Shown: positions 54,272 through 63,276, numbered from the stretch's first letter. The stretch: DNA of 64,000 bases from UBA668 sp043740085 (GCA_043740085.1 JAYUCY010000133.1:19187-83186), one strand, 5' to 3'. Notes: generated from the sequence alone by a model not told the origin. Numbers and translations: made by a program.

Positions 54272-55296
54272 CAGATGTCCTCGGTGGCCATGACCGACAG
54301 CACACAGACACGATCAAGGGTTCCCACGTTGCGGCCATCGTGGACCACACGCACCGGAAGCTCACTGTGCGCCACCAAGTTGATTGCCCCGCGAACCTTC
54401 GAGCCGCTCTGCACCTCACCCGCGAACGGGCCCTCGGTGGGCGCGGACATCACTGCGTCGACCGGAACGACGTGGCTGCGCGGCACGTCGCGCACAAAGT
54501 TGGCAACGTAATCGTCGGCCGGCTCGAGCACCACCTCGGCGGGTGTGCCGACCTGCACGAAGCGACCATTGCGCATGATGGCAATCCGGTCGCCGAGGCG
54601 CAACGCCTCGGACAGGTCGTGGGTGATGAAGACCATCGTCTTGCGCAGCTCACGGCGTAGGCGAACGACTTCGTCTTGCATCTCACGACGGATCAACGGA
54701 TCGAGCGCGGAGAACGGCTCGTCAAACAACATGATGTCCGGGTCGGTTGCCAGCGCACGCGCAAGGCCCACGCGCTGCTGCTGGCCACCACTGAGCTGGT
54801 GCGGCTTGTAGGTCTCCATGTTGGGCAGGCCGACCAATTCGAGGGTGCGGGCTGCGGTCTCGCGGCGCTGCGACTTGTTCATGCCGCGCAGTTCGAGCCC
54901 GAACGCGACGTTGTCGAGCAGCGTGCGGTGCGGCAGGAGACCGAAGTGTTGGAACACCATCGACACTTTGTGGCGACGAATCTCCAGCAGCGCGTCATCA
55001 CTCGCAGCGGTGACGTCTTCACCCTCGATGATCACCTGACCCGCCGTTGGCTCGATGAGGCGGGTCAGGCACCGAATCAGCGTGCTCTTGCCGCTGCCCG
55101 AGAGACCCATCACCACGAACACTTCGCCCGGCGCCACATCCAGGTTGACCTCGCGCATGGCAACCACGTTGCCCAGCTTCTCCTGCAGCTCACCGCGCGG
55201 CAGGTCGGCCTCGGGAGCGCCAACGATGCGCTCGGCCCGCGGGCCGTAGACCTTCCACAGGTCTCTCACCGAAATCATCGGATCCACCACTGGCAT
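54271..55296 (-). CDS. glycine betaine/proline ABC transporter ATPase (ProV/OpuAA-type)
   Basis: This roughly 341-residue ATPase has Walker A GLSGSGKST near residue 65, signature LSGGQQQRVGLARALATDPD, Walker B IMLFDEPFSALDPL, and an ACT/CBS-like C-terminal extension (VNLVAHSELPVRVVHDGR). The N-terminal DLWKVYG and GELQEKLGNVVAMREV are typical of ProV. The exact start is unclear: ATG codons at 55296 and 55278 and one further upstream are all possible. It is the first gene of the importer operon and is divergent from the paired GcvT-fused dehydrogenases. Confidence 0.92.
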   Translation of the reverse strand: MPVVDPMISVRDLWKVYGPRAERIVGAPEADLPRGELQEKLGNVVAMREVNLDVAPGEVFVVMGLSGSGKSTLIRCLTRLIEPTAGQVIIEGEDVTAASDDALLEIRRHKVSMVFQHFGLLPHRTLLDNVAFGLELRGMNKSQRRETAARTLELVGLPNMETYKPHQLSGGQQQRVGLARALATDPDIMLFDEPFSALDPLIRREMQDEVVRLRRELRKTMVFITHDLSEALRLGDRIAIMRNGRFVQVGTPAEVVLEPADDYVANFVRDVPRSHVVPVDAVMSAPTEGPFAGEVQSGSKVRGAINLVAHSELPVRVVHDGRNVGTLDRVCVLSVMATEDI

Positions 55297-55348
55297 GCTC
55301 CCCGTGTACAACTTCCCCAACGTTCGTGGAGCATAGACCGCCGCCCGC

Positions 55349-55374
55349 GAACACTGAACGACTGTTCCGTGAAC
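55349..55374. promoter_or_regulatory. candidate operator between betaine importer and GcvT-fused dehydrogenases
   Basis: In the 113-base divergent gap, GAACA (55349-55353) and TGTTC (55363-55367) form an inverted repeat, and GTTCCGTGAAC (55364-55374) is a near-perfect palindrome. The pattern recalls the GTTCC/GGAAC sites at 42114 and 62497 but does not match their spacing. It may serve both divergent operons. Confidence 0.3.
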
Positions 55375-55409
55375 TGCGGGTCGCGATCACGGGTACGACA
55401 CGCGCGAAG

Positions 55410-57884
55410 ATGCCCGACGTGACTGCTCTCCCAAGTTCCGCTCGCACCGTCGTCATCGGCGGTGGCATCGTCGGCTGTTCCACCGCCTACCACCTGGCCA
55501 AGCTGGGGTGGACCGACACGGTGCTGCTGGAGAAGCACAAGCTCACCTCCGGCAGCACCTTTCACGCGGCCGGCCTGGTCGGCCAGCTGCGTACCAGTGC
55601 CAACATCACGCAGTTGCTGGGTAACTCGGTCGAGTTGTACAAGACGCTGGAGGCCGAGACCGGCCAGGCCACCGGCTGGAAGATGAACGGTGGGCTGCGG
55701 CTGGCGTGCAACCAGGAGCGGTGGACGGAAGTCAAGCGGCAGGCCACGACAGCGAAGAGCTTTGGTCTGGAGATGCACCTGTTGACGCCGAAGGAAGCGC
55801 AGGCGCTGTGGCCGCTGATGCAAGTTGACGATGTGGTTGGGGCGGCGTTTCTTCCCACCGACGGGCAGGCCAACCCCAGCGACATCACCATGGCACTCGC
55901 CCGTGGGGCACGCATGCACGGCGCCACCATCTGCGAGGACACCGAGGTGCTGCGCATCGAAGTCGAGGCGGGGGTCATCAAGGCGGTCGTCACCGTTGGC
56001 GTCGACGGCAACGAAGGTCGTATTGAGTGCGAGAAGGTGGTCGTGTGTGGCGGGCAGTGGACCCGCGCGCTGTGTGCAACGGTCGGCGTCAACGTGCCGC
56101 TGGTGTCGGTGGAACACCAGTACGTGATCACGGAGCAGTTCACACCGGAGGTCCCCCGCGACCTGCCGACGCTGCGCGACCCCGACCGGCTGACCTACTA
56201 CAAGGAGGAAGTCGGCGGCTTGGTGATGGGCGGATACGAGCCGAACCCGATTCCGTGGGCGGTCGGCGGCATTCCCCGACCCTTCGAGTTCCAGCTGCTC
56301 GACAGCGACTTCGACCACTTCGCACCCATCATGGAGCTGGCTATCGGCCGTGTCCCGCAGTTGGCCGATACCGGCATTCGCACGTTGATCAACGGCCCCG
56401 AGAGCTTCACGCCCGACGGCAACTTCATCCTCGGCGAGGCACCCGAGCTGCGCAACCTGTACGTCGGCGCCGGCTTCAACGCGTTCGGGATCGCAGCCGG
56501 CGGCGGTGCCGGCCAGGCGCTGGCCGAGTGGATGTATGACGGCGCGCCGCCATACGACCTGTGGGTGGTGGATCTGCGGCGATTCGGCAGGCCCCACGCC
56601 GACACCGACTGGGTGCGCACCCGCACGCTGGAGGCATACGGCAAGCACTACACAATGGCCTGGCCGTTCGAGGAGCACCACAGCGGCCGCCCTGCACGCA
56701 CTTCGCCGCTGTACGACCGCCTGCTGGCACAGGGCGCCAGTTTCGGCGAGAAGCTTGGCTGGGAACGGCCGAACTGGTTCGCCGATGCGGCCGTTGGCGA
56801 ATCTCCACGTGATGAATACACTTACGGCCGACAGAACTGGTTTGCGGCAGTTGGCCGTGAACATCAGGCGTGCCGCGAGACAGCCGTGCTCATCGACCAA
56901 ACGTCGTTCGCCAAGTTCGCGTTGAAGGGACCCGACGCGCTGACCGCGCTCGACTGGATCTGCGCCAACAATGTGCGCCGGCCGGTCGGCTCGCTCACCT
57001 ACACACAGATGCTCAATGACCGCGGCGGCATCGAAGCGGACCTGACCGTTGCACGAGTGGCCGACGACGAGTTCTACATCGTCACCGGCACCGGCTTCGC
57101 GACGCACGACTTCGACTGGATCCAGCGCAACATTCCCGACAGCCTCAATGCGCAGCTGTTCGACATCACCTCCAGTTACTCGGTGCTCACCCTGATGGGG
57201 CCGGCGTCGCGGACGATCCTGCAATCGATCACTGCGACCGACCTTTCAAACGAGGCGTTCCCGTTCGGCACGTTCCAAACCATCGGCATCGGCGGCTGCG
57301 CCACCCGTGCGTTGCGAATCACCTACATGGGCGAACTCGGCTGGGAGCTGCACCTCCCCGTGGAGTCAGCCACTCGGGTGTACGACGCGCTCGTGGCCGC
57401 CGGCGCCCAGCACGGGCTGGTGAACGCGGGGTACCGCGCCATCGAAAGCGCCCGGCTGGAGAAGGGCTATCGCTCCTGGGGAAGCGACATCGGACCCGAC
57501 CACACCCCCATCGAGGCCGGGCTTGGCTGGGCCGTGAAGATGAAGAGCGGCATACCCTTCCGCGGCCGTGAGGCCATCGAAGCGCAGCGCTCGAATGGGG
57601 TCGGCAAGTTGTTGGCCGCCTTCACCGTCGACCCGTCCACAATCCTGCTCGGCCGCGAGACCATCTACCGCGACGGCGAGCGCGTGGGCTGGCTCACCAG
57701 TGGCGGTTACGGCTACTCGATTGCACGTTCCATCGGTTACGGCTATGTCCGGCGACCCGCCGGCGTGACCGCTGAGTGGGTGCTCGCTGGCAGCTACGAG
57801 CTGGAAGTCGCCGGCGAACGTGTGCCCGCGCAGGTAGCCCTACAACCCCTCTACGACCCGACCAATGCACGAGTGAAGGCCTGA
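55410..57884 (+). CDS. FAD-dependent oxidoreductase with GcvT-type folate domain, paralogue B
   Basis: This 824-residue DAO-GcvT fusion has VVIGGGIVGCSTAYHLAKLG and GSTFHAAGLVGQLR, with His52 at the covalent-FAD position of dimethylglycine/sarcosine dehydrogenases. The C-terminal folate-binding GcvT part includes MGELGWELHLPVESATRVYD and RLEKGYRSWGSDIGPDHTP. I set the start at 55410 (MPDVTALPSS), rejecting a 28-residue Arg-rich leader. It demethylates an N-methyl glycine-type amine to methylene-THF, by family. The next gene is a close paralogue, 3 bases away. Confidence 0.92.
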   Translation: MPDVTALPSSARTVVIGGGIVGCSTAYHLAKLGWTDTVLLEKHKLTSGSTFHAAGLVGQLRTSANITQLLGNSVELYKTLEAETGQATGWKMNGGLRLACNQERWTEVKRQATTAKSFGLEMHLLTPKEAQALWPLMQVDDVVGAAFLPTDGQANPSDITMALARGARMHGATICEDTEVLRIEVEAGVIKAVVTVGVDGNEGRIECEKVVVCGGQWTRALCATVGVNVPLVSVEHQYVITEQFTPEVPRDLPTLRDPDRLTYYKEEVGGLVMGGYEPNPIPWAVGGIPRPFEFQLLDSDFDHFAPIMELAIGRVPQLADTGIRTLINGPESFTPDGNFILGEAPELRNLYVGAGFNAFGIAAGGGAGQALAEWMYDGAPPYDLWVVDLRRFGRPHADTDWVRTRTLEAYGKHYTMAWPFEEHHSGRPARTSPLYDRLLAQGASFGEKLGWERPNWFADAAVGESPRDEYTYGRQNWFAAVGREHQACRETAVLIDQTSFAKFALKGPDALTALDWICANNVRRPVGSLTYTQMLNDRGGIEADLTVARVADDEFYIVTGTGFATHDFDWIQRNIPDSLNAQLFDITSSYSVLTLMGPASRTILQSITATDLSNEAFPFGTFQTIGIGGCATRALRITYMGELGWELHLPVESATRVYDALVAAGAQHGLVNAGYRAIESARLEKGYRSWGSDIGPDHTPIEAGLGWAVKMKSGIPFRGREAIEAQRSNGVGKLLAAFTVDPSTILLGRETIYRDGERVGWLTSGGYGYSIARSIGYGYVRRPAGVTAEWVLAGSYELEVAGERVPAQVALQPLYDPTNARVKA

Positions 57885-57887
57885 TTC

Positions 57888-60338
57888 GTGAACGACTCAA
57901 CACTCCCCCAACGGGCCCGCATCGTCATCATCGGTGGCGGAATTCTGGGCTGCAGCATCGCCTACTGGCTGACAAAGTACGGCGAGCACGACGTGGTGCT
58001 CCTTGAGCAACACCAGTTGACCGATGGCGCCACGTGGCACGCCGCAGGGCTGGTCGGCCAGCTCCGTTCGTCGCGCAATACCACGCGCATGCTTGAGCAG
58101 TCAGTCGAGATGTACCGGGGGCTCGAGGCCGAGACCGGGCAGGCGGTTGACTGGCACGAGACGGGCAGCCTCCGCCTTGCCTGCTCGCCCGAGCGCGTGC
58201 TGGAACTCAAGCGGTTGACAACGATGGCGAAGAGCTTCGGCCTGCCGATGGAAATCGTGTCGCCGGCACGGGCGCAGGAACTCTTCCCACTGATGAGTAC
58301 GCAGGATGTCATGGCTGCGGCATTCCTACCCACCGACGGCTACATCGACCCCGCCTCGGTGACGCAGGCCATTGCGCGCGGCGCTCGCATGCACGGCGCG
58401 CAGATCAAGGAGCAGACGAAAGTCACGTCGGTCACTGTCGACGGCCGCCGCTGCACGACAGTCCACACCGACTGCGGTGACATCGAGTGCGAGATGGTGG
58501 TCAACGCGGCCGGCATGTGGGGCATGGAGGTTGGCCGCATGGCTGGCGTGCGTATCCCGGCCACCGCGGTGGAGCACCAGTACCTGATCAGCGGACCGAT
58601 CGATGGCTACACGCCCGTCGAACTGGGCAAGATGCCCACCATGCGCGACCCCGATCACCTCGTGTACTACAAGCCCGATGGCCCGGGCCTGCTGATCGGT
58701 GGCTACGAGCCCGACACCATCGCATTCGGAACCGGCCAGGGCGACGAAGGTGGTATTCCCTCCACCTTCCAACGGCAACTGTTCGAGCCCAACTACGACC
58801 GCTTCGCACAGCTCGCCGAGCTTGGTGCCAAACGCACGCCATGCCTCGAAACGGCGGGTATCCGGACGTTGCTCAACGGGCCCATCCCCTACTCAGCCGA
58901 TGCCGACTTCGTGATGGGTCGCGTGCCCGAACTGGACAACTATTTCGTGGCCACCGGCTTCCTCTACGGCATCGCTGCCGGCGGCGGCGCCGGCAAGATG
59001 ATGGCCGAGTGGATGCTGGAGGGTCGACCCAGCCTGGACCTGTGGCCCCTCGACGTGCGCCGCTTCTCGTTCCACCACACCACGCGCCACTTCATGGACA
59101 CCCGCATGGTCGAGCTGTACGCGCATCACTACAAGCTCGCAGCGCCGGGTAGCGAGAAGGTAACTGCACGCGGTATTCGGCGCAGCCCGCTGCAGCACAC
59201 CCTCACCGCGCACGGCGCCGTGTTCGGCTCACGCGGCGGCTGGGAGAGGCCCAATTGGTTCGCGCCCCAAGGCGTGGAGCCCGTCGACCGGCCGTCGTTC
59301 GCGGAACCGAACTGGTGGCCACACGTACGCGCCGCTCACCTTGCAGTGCGTGAGGGCGTTGGCCTCATCGACCAGACCAGCTTCGCCAAGTTCGAGATCA
59401 CCGGCGCCGGCGCGCTGGCCGCGGTCCAGTGGCTCAGCGTTGCCGACATGGACAAGCCCGTGGGCACGGTGATCTACACGCAGCTGTGCAACGACCGCGG
59501 CGGCATCGAGTGCGACCTGACGATGACCCGCACTGCGCAGGACAGTTTCTACGTCGTCACCGGCTCCGCGTTCGGCGCGCACGACATGGGCTGGATTCGC
59601 AGCAACAGTCCCGACGATGGCTCGGTCGTCATCCGCGACCTCACGTCGGCCCGCGCCGTTGTCAACATCGTCGGGCCACGAAGCCGCGAGGTCCTCCAGT
59701 CCGTGTGCGAGGACGACCTCAGCAACGCCGCCTTTCGCTACGGCAAGGCACGCGAGATCACCATCGGTTCTGCACCGGTACTCGCAGTGCGCATCGGATA
59801 CGTGGGCGAACTGGGCTGGGAGCTGCACATCCCCACCGAGTACGCGGCGCACGTGTACGAGCTGCTGCACGAGGCCGGGCAACCGCACGGCATCGTGGAC
59901 ATTGGCTACCGCACCATCGACACGATGCGGATGGAGAAGGGCTACGTCTACTGGAGTACCGATGTTACGCCCGACACCACGCCGTGGGAGGCGGGCCTCA
60001 GCTGGCGGGTGAACTTGACCAAGGGCGACTTCCTCGGCCGCGAGGCGCTCGTCGCCCAGCGCGAGGCTGGGGTGACACGCCAACTGTGCACCTTCACGCT
60101 GGAAGCCATGGCCTACCCGGTGAGTGGCGAGGCAATCATCGCTGACGGCGAGGTAGTGGGATTTACCACCAGCGCCAACTTTGGCCACACCGTCGGCAAG
60201 CCGATCGTCTACGGATACCTGCCAGCGGAGTTGGCAGCCCGCGAGGACTTCATCATCGAGGTTTACGGCGACCCCATCCCTGCGAAGCGTCACGATCGCC
60301 CCCTCTACGACCCCGACAACGTGCGCCTCAAGTCCTAG
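57888..60338 (+). CDS. FAD-dependent oxidoreductase with GcvT-type folate domain, paralogue C
   Basis: This 816-residue enzyme has the same architecture and is most like paralogue B: VIIGGGILGCSIAYWLTK, GATWHAAGLVGQLRSSRN (His51), and VGELGWELHIPTEYAAHVYE in the GcvT domain. The GTG start at 57888 lies 3 bases after the previous stop. Having two adjacent copies suggests consecutive removal of two methyl groups (for example dimethylglycine, then sarcosine), though the order and substrates are not shown. It is opposite the OpuA-type importer, which would supply betaines. Confidence 0.92.
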   Translation: MNDSTLPQRARIVIIGGGILGCSIAYWLTKYGEHDVVLLEQHQLTDGATWHAAGLVGQLRSSRNTTRMLEQSVEMYRGLEAETGQAVDWHETGSLRLACSPERVLELKRLTTMAKSFGLPMEIVSPARAQELFPLMSTQDVMAAAFLPTDGYIDPASVTQAIARGARMHGAQIKEQTKVTSVTVDGRRCTTVHTDCGDIECEMVVNAAGMWGMEVGRMAGVRIPATAVEHQYLISGPIDGYTPVELGKMPTMRDPDHLVYYKPDGPGLLIGGYEPDTIAFGTGQGDEGGIPSTFQRQLFEPNYDRFAQLAELGAKRTPCLETAGIRTLLNGPIPYSADADFVMGRVPELDNYFVATGFLYGIAAGGGAGKMMAEWMLEGRPSLDLWPLDVRRFSFHHTTRHFMDTRMVELYAHHYKLAAPGSEKVTARGIRRSPLQHTLTAHGAVFGSRGGWERPNWFAPQGVEPVDRPSFAEPNWWPHVRAAHLAVREGVGLIDQTSFAKFEITGAGALAAVQWLSVADMDKPVGTVIYTQLCNDRGGIECDLTMTRTAQDSFYVVTGSAFGAHDMGWIRSNSPDDGSVVIRDLTSARAVVNIVGPRSREVLQSVCEDDLSNAAFRYGKAREITIGSAPVLAVRIGYVGELGWELHIPTEYAAHVYELLHEAGQPHGIVDIGYRTIDTMRMEKGYVYWSTDVTPDTTPWEAGLSWRVNLTKGDFLGREALVAQREAGVTRQLCTFTLEAMAYPVSGEAIIADGEVVGFTTSANFGHTVGKPIVYGYLPAELAAREDFIIEVYGDPIPAKRHDRPLYDPDNVRLKS

Positions 60339-60399
60339 GTAACAACACGACCAACGACGTGTGTCCAACGAGCGGTAATACCCGCGATATGATCCGTCA

Positions 60400-60651
60400 A
60401 TGACCATGACCCGCATCACCGTGACGGTCGACGAGGCCACGCTTGCCGAGCTCAAGGAGCGTGTCGGACCCGGTGAGGTGTCTGCGTTCGTCGTCGAGGC
60501 ATTGCGCCAGAAGCTGCGCGTCGACCCAATCGTTGAGCTGCTCGCTCAGCTCGACGTCATGTACGGCCCGCTCACCGATGAGGAAGTAGAGGAGGGCGAG
60601 GAGTGGTACGACCAGATGATGCAACGATTGTCCTTGACGCTGGAGCCGTGA
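60400..60651 (+). CDS. ribbon-helix-helix-type antitoxin (VapB-like)
   Basis: This 83-residue protein begins TMTRITVTVDEATLAELKER, a ribbon-helix-helix DNA-binding strand and helix, followed by an acidic, Trp-containing tail (EEVEEGEEWYDQMM) suited to blocking a PIN toxin. A TATGAT element ends 6 bases before the ATG, which would give a leaderless or near-leaderless mRNA. It overlaps the toxin gene by 49 bases. Confidence 0.85.
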   Translation: MTMTRITVTVDEATLAELKERVGPGEVSAFVVEALRQKLRVDPIVELLAQLDVMYGPLTDEEVEEGEEWYDQMMQRLSLTLEP

Positions 60652-61007
60652 TTGGTCTGGCTCGTGGAAACGCCCGACTGCGCTCAGCACTGAGCAAGGC
60701 ACATCGTCTCGGCACGGAGGTTGCAGTTCCGATGATCGTGATCAGCGAGACAGTTCGAGGAAGCGGTCCCCGCGACGCGGCTGTCAACCTTGTGCTTGCC
60801 AGGTTTGGGCCACACCGAGCACTGGATGAGGCCACGGCGCGCCTCGCGGGGGAATTGCTCGGAGTCTCAAGGAGCAACCACACCGCCGATGCTCTCGTAG
60901 CTGCGGAAGCGCTGCGCCGTAGCCCATCGACACTGATCACCGGCGACCCAACCGCCATGCGATTGCTGCTCACGGGCCACCCCGGCGTGAGCATTGAAGC
61001 GATCTGA
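60603..61007 (+). CDS. PIN domain ribonuclease toxin (VapC-like)
   Basis: This 134-residue PIN-domain protein is read from a GTG inside the antitoxin gene. The acidic active-site residues are visible: Asp12 in IVLDAGAVIGLARG, Glu in VISETVRG, Asp in HTADALVAAEAL, and Asp in LITGDPTAM. By family it cleaves RNA, often tRNA, when freed from its antitoxin. The locus is complete, unlike the remnant at 32062. It splits the dehydrogenase operon from the choline-kinase-like gene. Confidence 0.87.
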   Translation: MVRPDDATIVLDAGAVIGLARGNARLRSALSKAHRLGTEVAVPMIVISETVRGSGPRDAAVNLVLARFGPHRALDEATARLAGELLGVSRSNHTADALVAAEALRRSPSTLITGDPTAMRLLLTGHPGVSIEAI

Positions 61008-61024
61008 GTCAAGGGAACGCTCCG

Positions 61025-61930
61025 ATGACTGACGTTGCTGCGGCGCTTGCTCGGGTGCCGTTCCTCAGTGAGGTCGACGCGTCGACGGTCACTCGACTTG
61101 CTGGACTCACCAATGTCAACTACTTGGTCGACACTGGCACGGCCCGCCTCGTGCTGCGCGTGCCGGGTGCGGGTACTAGCGAGTACATCGATCGTGTGGC
61201 AGAGGAAATCGCGGCCCGCTCCGCTGCTGCAGCGGGGGTGAACGCCGAGATCCTATATTTCGACGCCACCGACGGGCTGATGGTCACCCGCTTCGTCGAG
61301 GGTGCCCATACCATGAACCCGCAACGATTCCGCGACCTCGGGTCCGTCGCCCGCGCCGGCGTGGCGCTGCGCCAGTTACACACCACAGCTGCGGTGTTCT
61401 CCACCGACTTTCAGCTGTTCACGATGATCGATGACTACAAACGCCTCCTTGCTGACAAGGGCGCCCGGCTTCCAGCCGGCTATGGCCAGGCTGAGGCTGC
61501 GGCTGACGCGACCCGACGTGTGCTGGAGGCCTCACCGCGGCCCTTGATGCCCAGCCACTGCGACCCGCTGTGTGAGAACTTTCTCGACACCGGCCTCCGG
61601 ATGGTGGTCATCGACTACGAGTACGGTGGGAACAACGACCCGATGTGGGATCTCGGCGACCTGTCGGTGGAGGGCTTGTTCTCCGCTGAGCAGGATGCGG
61701 CACTGCTGCACGCCTACTTCGACGGTCCGGCACCCGCCAGCGATGTGGGGCGCATGGTTGCCTACAAAGCAATGTGCGACCTACTGTGGACGCTGTGGGG
61801 TGTGCTGCAACACGCCACTGGCAACCCCGCCGAGGACTTCTGGGCATACGCCGTCGGTCGCTTCGACCGTTGCCAGGCCCTGATGTCGTCGCCGTCCTAC
61901 GCCCGCCACCTGGCCAACATCGCCAGCTGA
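61025..61930 (+). CDS. choline kinase-like phosphotransferase
   Basis: This 301-residue protein has the choline/ethanolamine kinase fold: LAGLTNVNYLVDTGTARLVL at the N-terminal nucleotide loop, catalytic HCDPLCENF at about residues 178-186, and the metal-binding IDYEYGGNNDPMWDLGDLS from about 196. The EYGGNN block is typical of choline kinases (LicA-like) and less so of antibiotic kinases. Its place in a betaine/choline island supports choline or a related amino alcohol as substrate. It follows the toxin gene by 17 bases. Confidence 0.85.
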   Translation: MTDVAAALARVPFLSEVDASTVTRLAGLTNVNYLVDTGTARLVLRVPGAGTSEYIDRVAEEIAARSAAAAGVNAEILYFDATDGLMVTRFVEGAHTMNPQRFRDLGSVARAGVALRQLHTTAAVFSTDFQLFTMIDDYKRLLADKGARLPAGYGQAEAAADATRRVLEASPRPLMPSHCDPLCENFLDTGLRMVVIDYEYGGNNDPMWDLGDLSVEGLFSAEQDAALLHAYFDGPAPASDVGRMVAYKAMCDLLWTLWGVLQHATGNPAEDFWAYAVGRFDRCQALMSSPSYARHLANIAS

Positions 61931-61944
61931 GCGCCGCGTCGGCA

Positions 61945-62415
61945 CTAGTCAGTAGCGGCCAACCCGTGAATGGCCGCGAGCATCCGTGATTCGCACAACC
62001 GCATTCGCGCGACGACTGGCCGCAGCTGCTGCGCTGCCTGAGCCTCGTCACCAGCCACCACGGTTTCATGCAGCGCTTCGCGAATGCCGTCGTAGCCGGC
62101 CGCACCCAGTTGCTCCTGTAGCCGCATCACCGCCCCGTTGCTGCTGTGCTCCCGAAACAGAGTTGACAGCGCCTGTTCACATGCGGCGTGCTGATCACGA
62201 GCGATATCCAGGTTTGTCCAGAACAGCTCGTCGGGGCTCACTGCCGCTGCCCGGCGAGGCAGGACAAACATCCGGACGAACCAGCGAGCGTTCGAGGCCT
62301 GTGTGGGCCGAGCTGCCAGGGCGGCGTCGGCCGTGCGCAGAGCACCACTGCCAGCCCTCATCCCGCCGAGGCCGGCGGCTATCAAGCTGCTGGCGGCCAG
62401 CTGCTCGTCATTCAT
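61945..62415 (-). CDS. hypothetical helical protein, 156 residues
   Basis: I do not recognise a family. The protein is predicted almost wholly helical (DIARDQHAACEQALSTLFRE, ELFWTNLD), with no signal peptide, membrane span or cysteine cluster. The start at 62415 has GAGGGGATA upstream. It is convergent with the kinase gene and divergent from the corrinoid protein gene, sharing the 165-base control region that holds the tandem palindromes. It could be a regulator or an accessory of the corrinoid cluster. Confidence 0.6.
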   Translation of the reverse strand: MNDEQLAASSLIAAGLGGMRAGSGALRTADAALAARPTQASNARWFVRMFVLPRRAAAVSPDELFWTNLDIARDQHAACEQALSTLFREHSSNGAVMRLQEQLGAAGYDGIREALHETVVAGDEAQAAQQLRPVVARMRLCESRMLAAIHGLAATD

Positions 62416-62496
62416 TGCCTATCCCCTCGCGACGGTTCACGCGGCCTAAAGTAGTGCATCAACTGGGCTGCACCCCCGCCGACCAGCTGTGGTAGA

Positions 62497-62531
62497 GTTC
62501 CACCATGCGGTCCTGTTCCACATCGTGGACC
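62497..62531. promoter_or_regulatory. tandem IclR-type palindromes upstream of the corrinoid protein gene
   Basis: Two sites, GTTCCACCATGCGGTCC (62497) and GTTCCACATCGTGGACC (62515), are spaced 18 bases start to start, the same spacing as the pair before fhs at 42114. The core GTTCC-R-CATCGTGG-R-C is identical between 42114 and 62515 except at the two R positions. The pair lies 50 bases before the corrinoid protein start. Confidence 0.6.
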
Positions 62532-62580
62532 GAAATCTGGCCATTGAGTGACGCCCCACGGGGCAGATGAAGGACAGCTG

Positions 62581-63276
62581 ATGAGCGACGGCGACGACCT
62601 GGATCTGGCATCTCTTCCCGACGATGAGCTCGTCACTCAGATGCACGAAGACCTGTACGACGGCATGGGCCCCGAGATCGTCGAGGGCACAATGCTGCTA
62701 CTGGACCGCGGCTGGACACCCGCCCGTGTGTTGAACGATGCCCTCGTCGAAGGTATGCGCATCGTCGGTATCGACTTCCGCGATGGCATCTTGTTCGTCC
62801 CAGAAGTGCTGCTCTCCGCCAACGCGATGAAGGGTGGTATGGCGATTCTGCGCCCGCTGCTGGCCGAGACCGGCGCTGAGCCCATCGGTAAGGTCGTCAT
62901 CGGCACCGTCAAGGGCGACATCCACGACATCGGCAAGAACCTCGTGGCGATGATGCTCGAGGGCGCCGGTTTCGAGGTCCACGACCTCGGCATCAACACC
63001 GACGCGGAGAAGTTCATCGCGGCGCTCGAGCTGCACAAGCCGGACATCCTCGGGATGTCGGCACTGCTCACCACGACGATGCCGTACATGAAGGTCGTCA
63101 TCCAGACGCTCAAGGATCGCGGCATCCGGGACGACTACATCGTCCTCGTGGGCGGGGCGCCCCTCAACGAGGAATTCGGCAAGGCCGTCGGCGCCGACGC
63201 CTACTGCCGCGATGCTGCCGTGGCGTCCGAAACCGCTCGCCGCCTGGTCGATGAACGCCGTGCGCAGGTCGCTTAG
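62581..63276 (+). CDS. corrinoid (B12-binding) methyltransferase partner protein, MttC/MtbC-like
   Basis: This 231-residue protein has the two-domain B12-binding design: helical cap with FVPEVLLSANAM at residues 72-83, then the Rossmann domain with DxHxxG (GDIHDIGKN; His115 is the lower cobalt ligand), the serine loop GMSALLTTTMP, and VGGAPLNEEFGKAVGA. It carries the methyl group from MttB-type enzymes to a THF methyltransferase. It is the only corrinoid protein in the window. I chose 62581 over an upstream ATG. It overlaps the DUF1638 gene by 26 bases. Confidence 0.94.
   Translation: MSDGDDLDLASLPDDELVTQMHEDLYDGMGPEIVEGTMLLLDRGWTPARVLNDALVEGMRIVGIDFRDGILFVPEVLLSANAMKGGMAILRPLLAETGAEPIGKVVIGTVKGDIHDIGKNLVAMMLEGAGFEVHDLGINTDAEKFIAALELHKPDILGMSALLTTTMPYMKVVIQTLKDRGIRDDYIVLVGGAPLNEEFGKAVGADAYCRDAAVASETARRLVDERRAQVA

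Noticed and set aside
55275..57224. 649-codon antisense open frame over GcvT-fused gene B
   Set aside because: His/Arg/Val-rich shadow of a clearly coding strand with full domain motifs.
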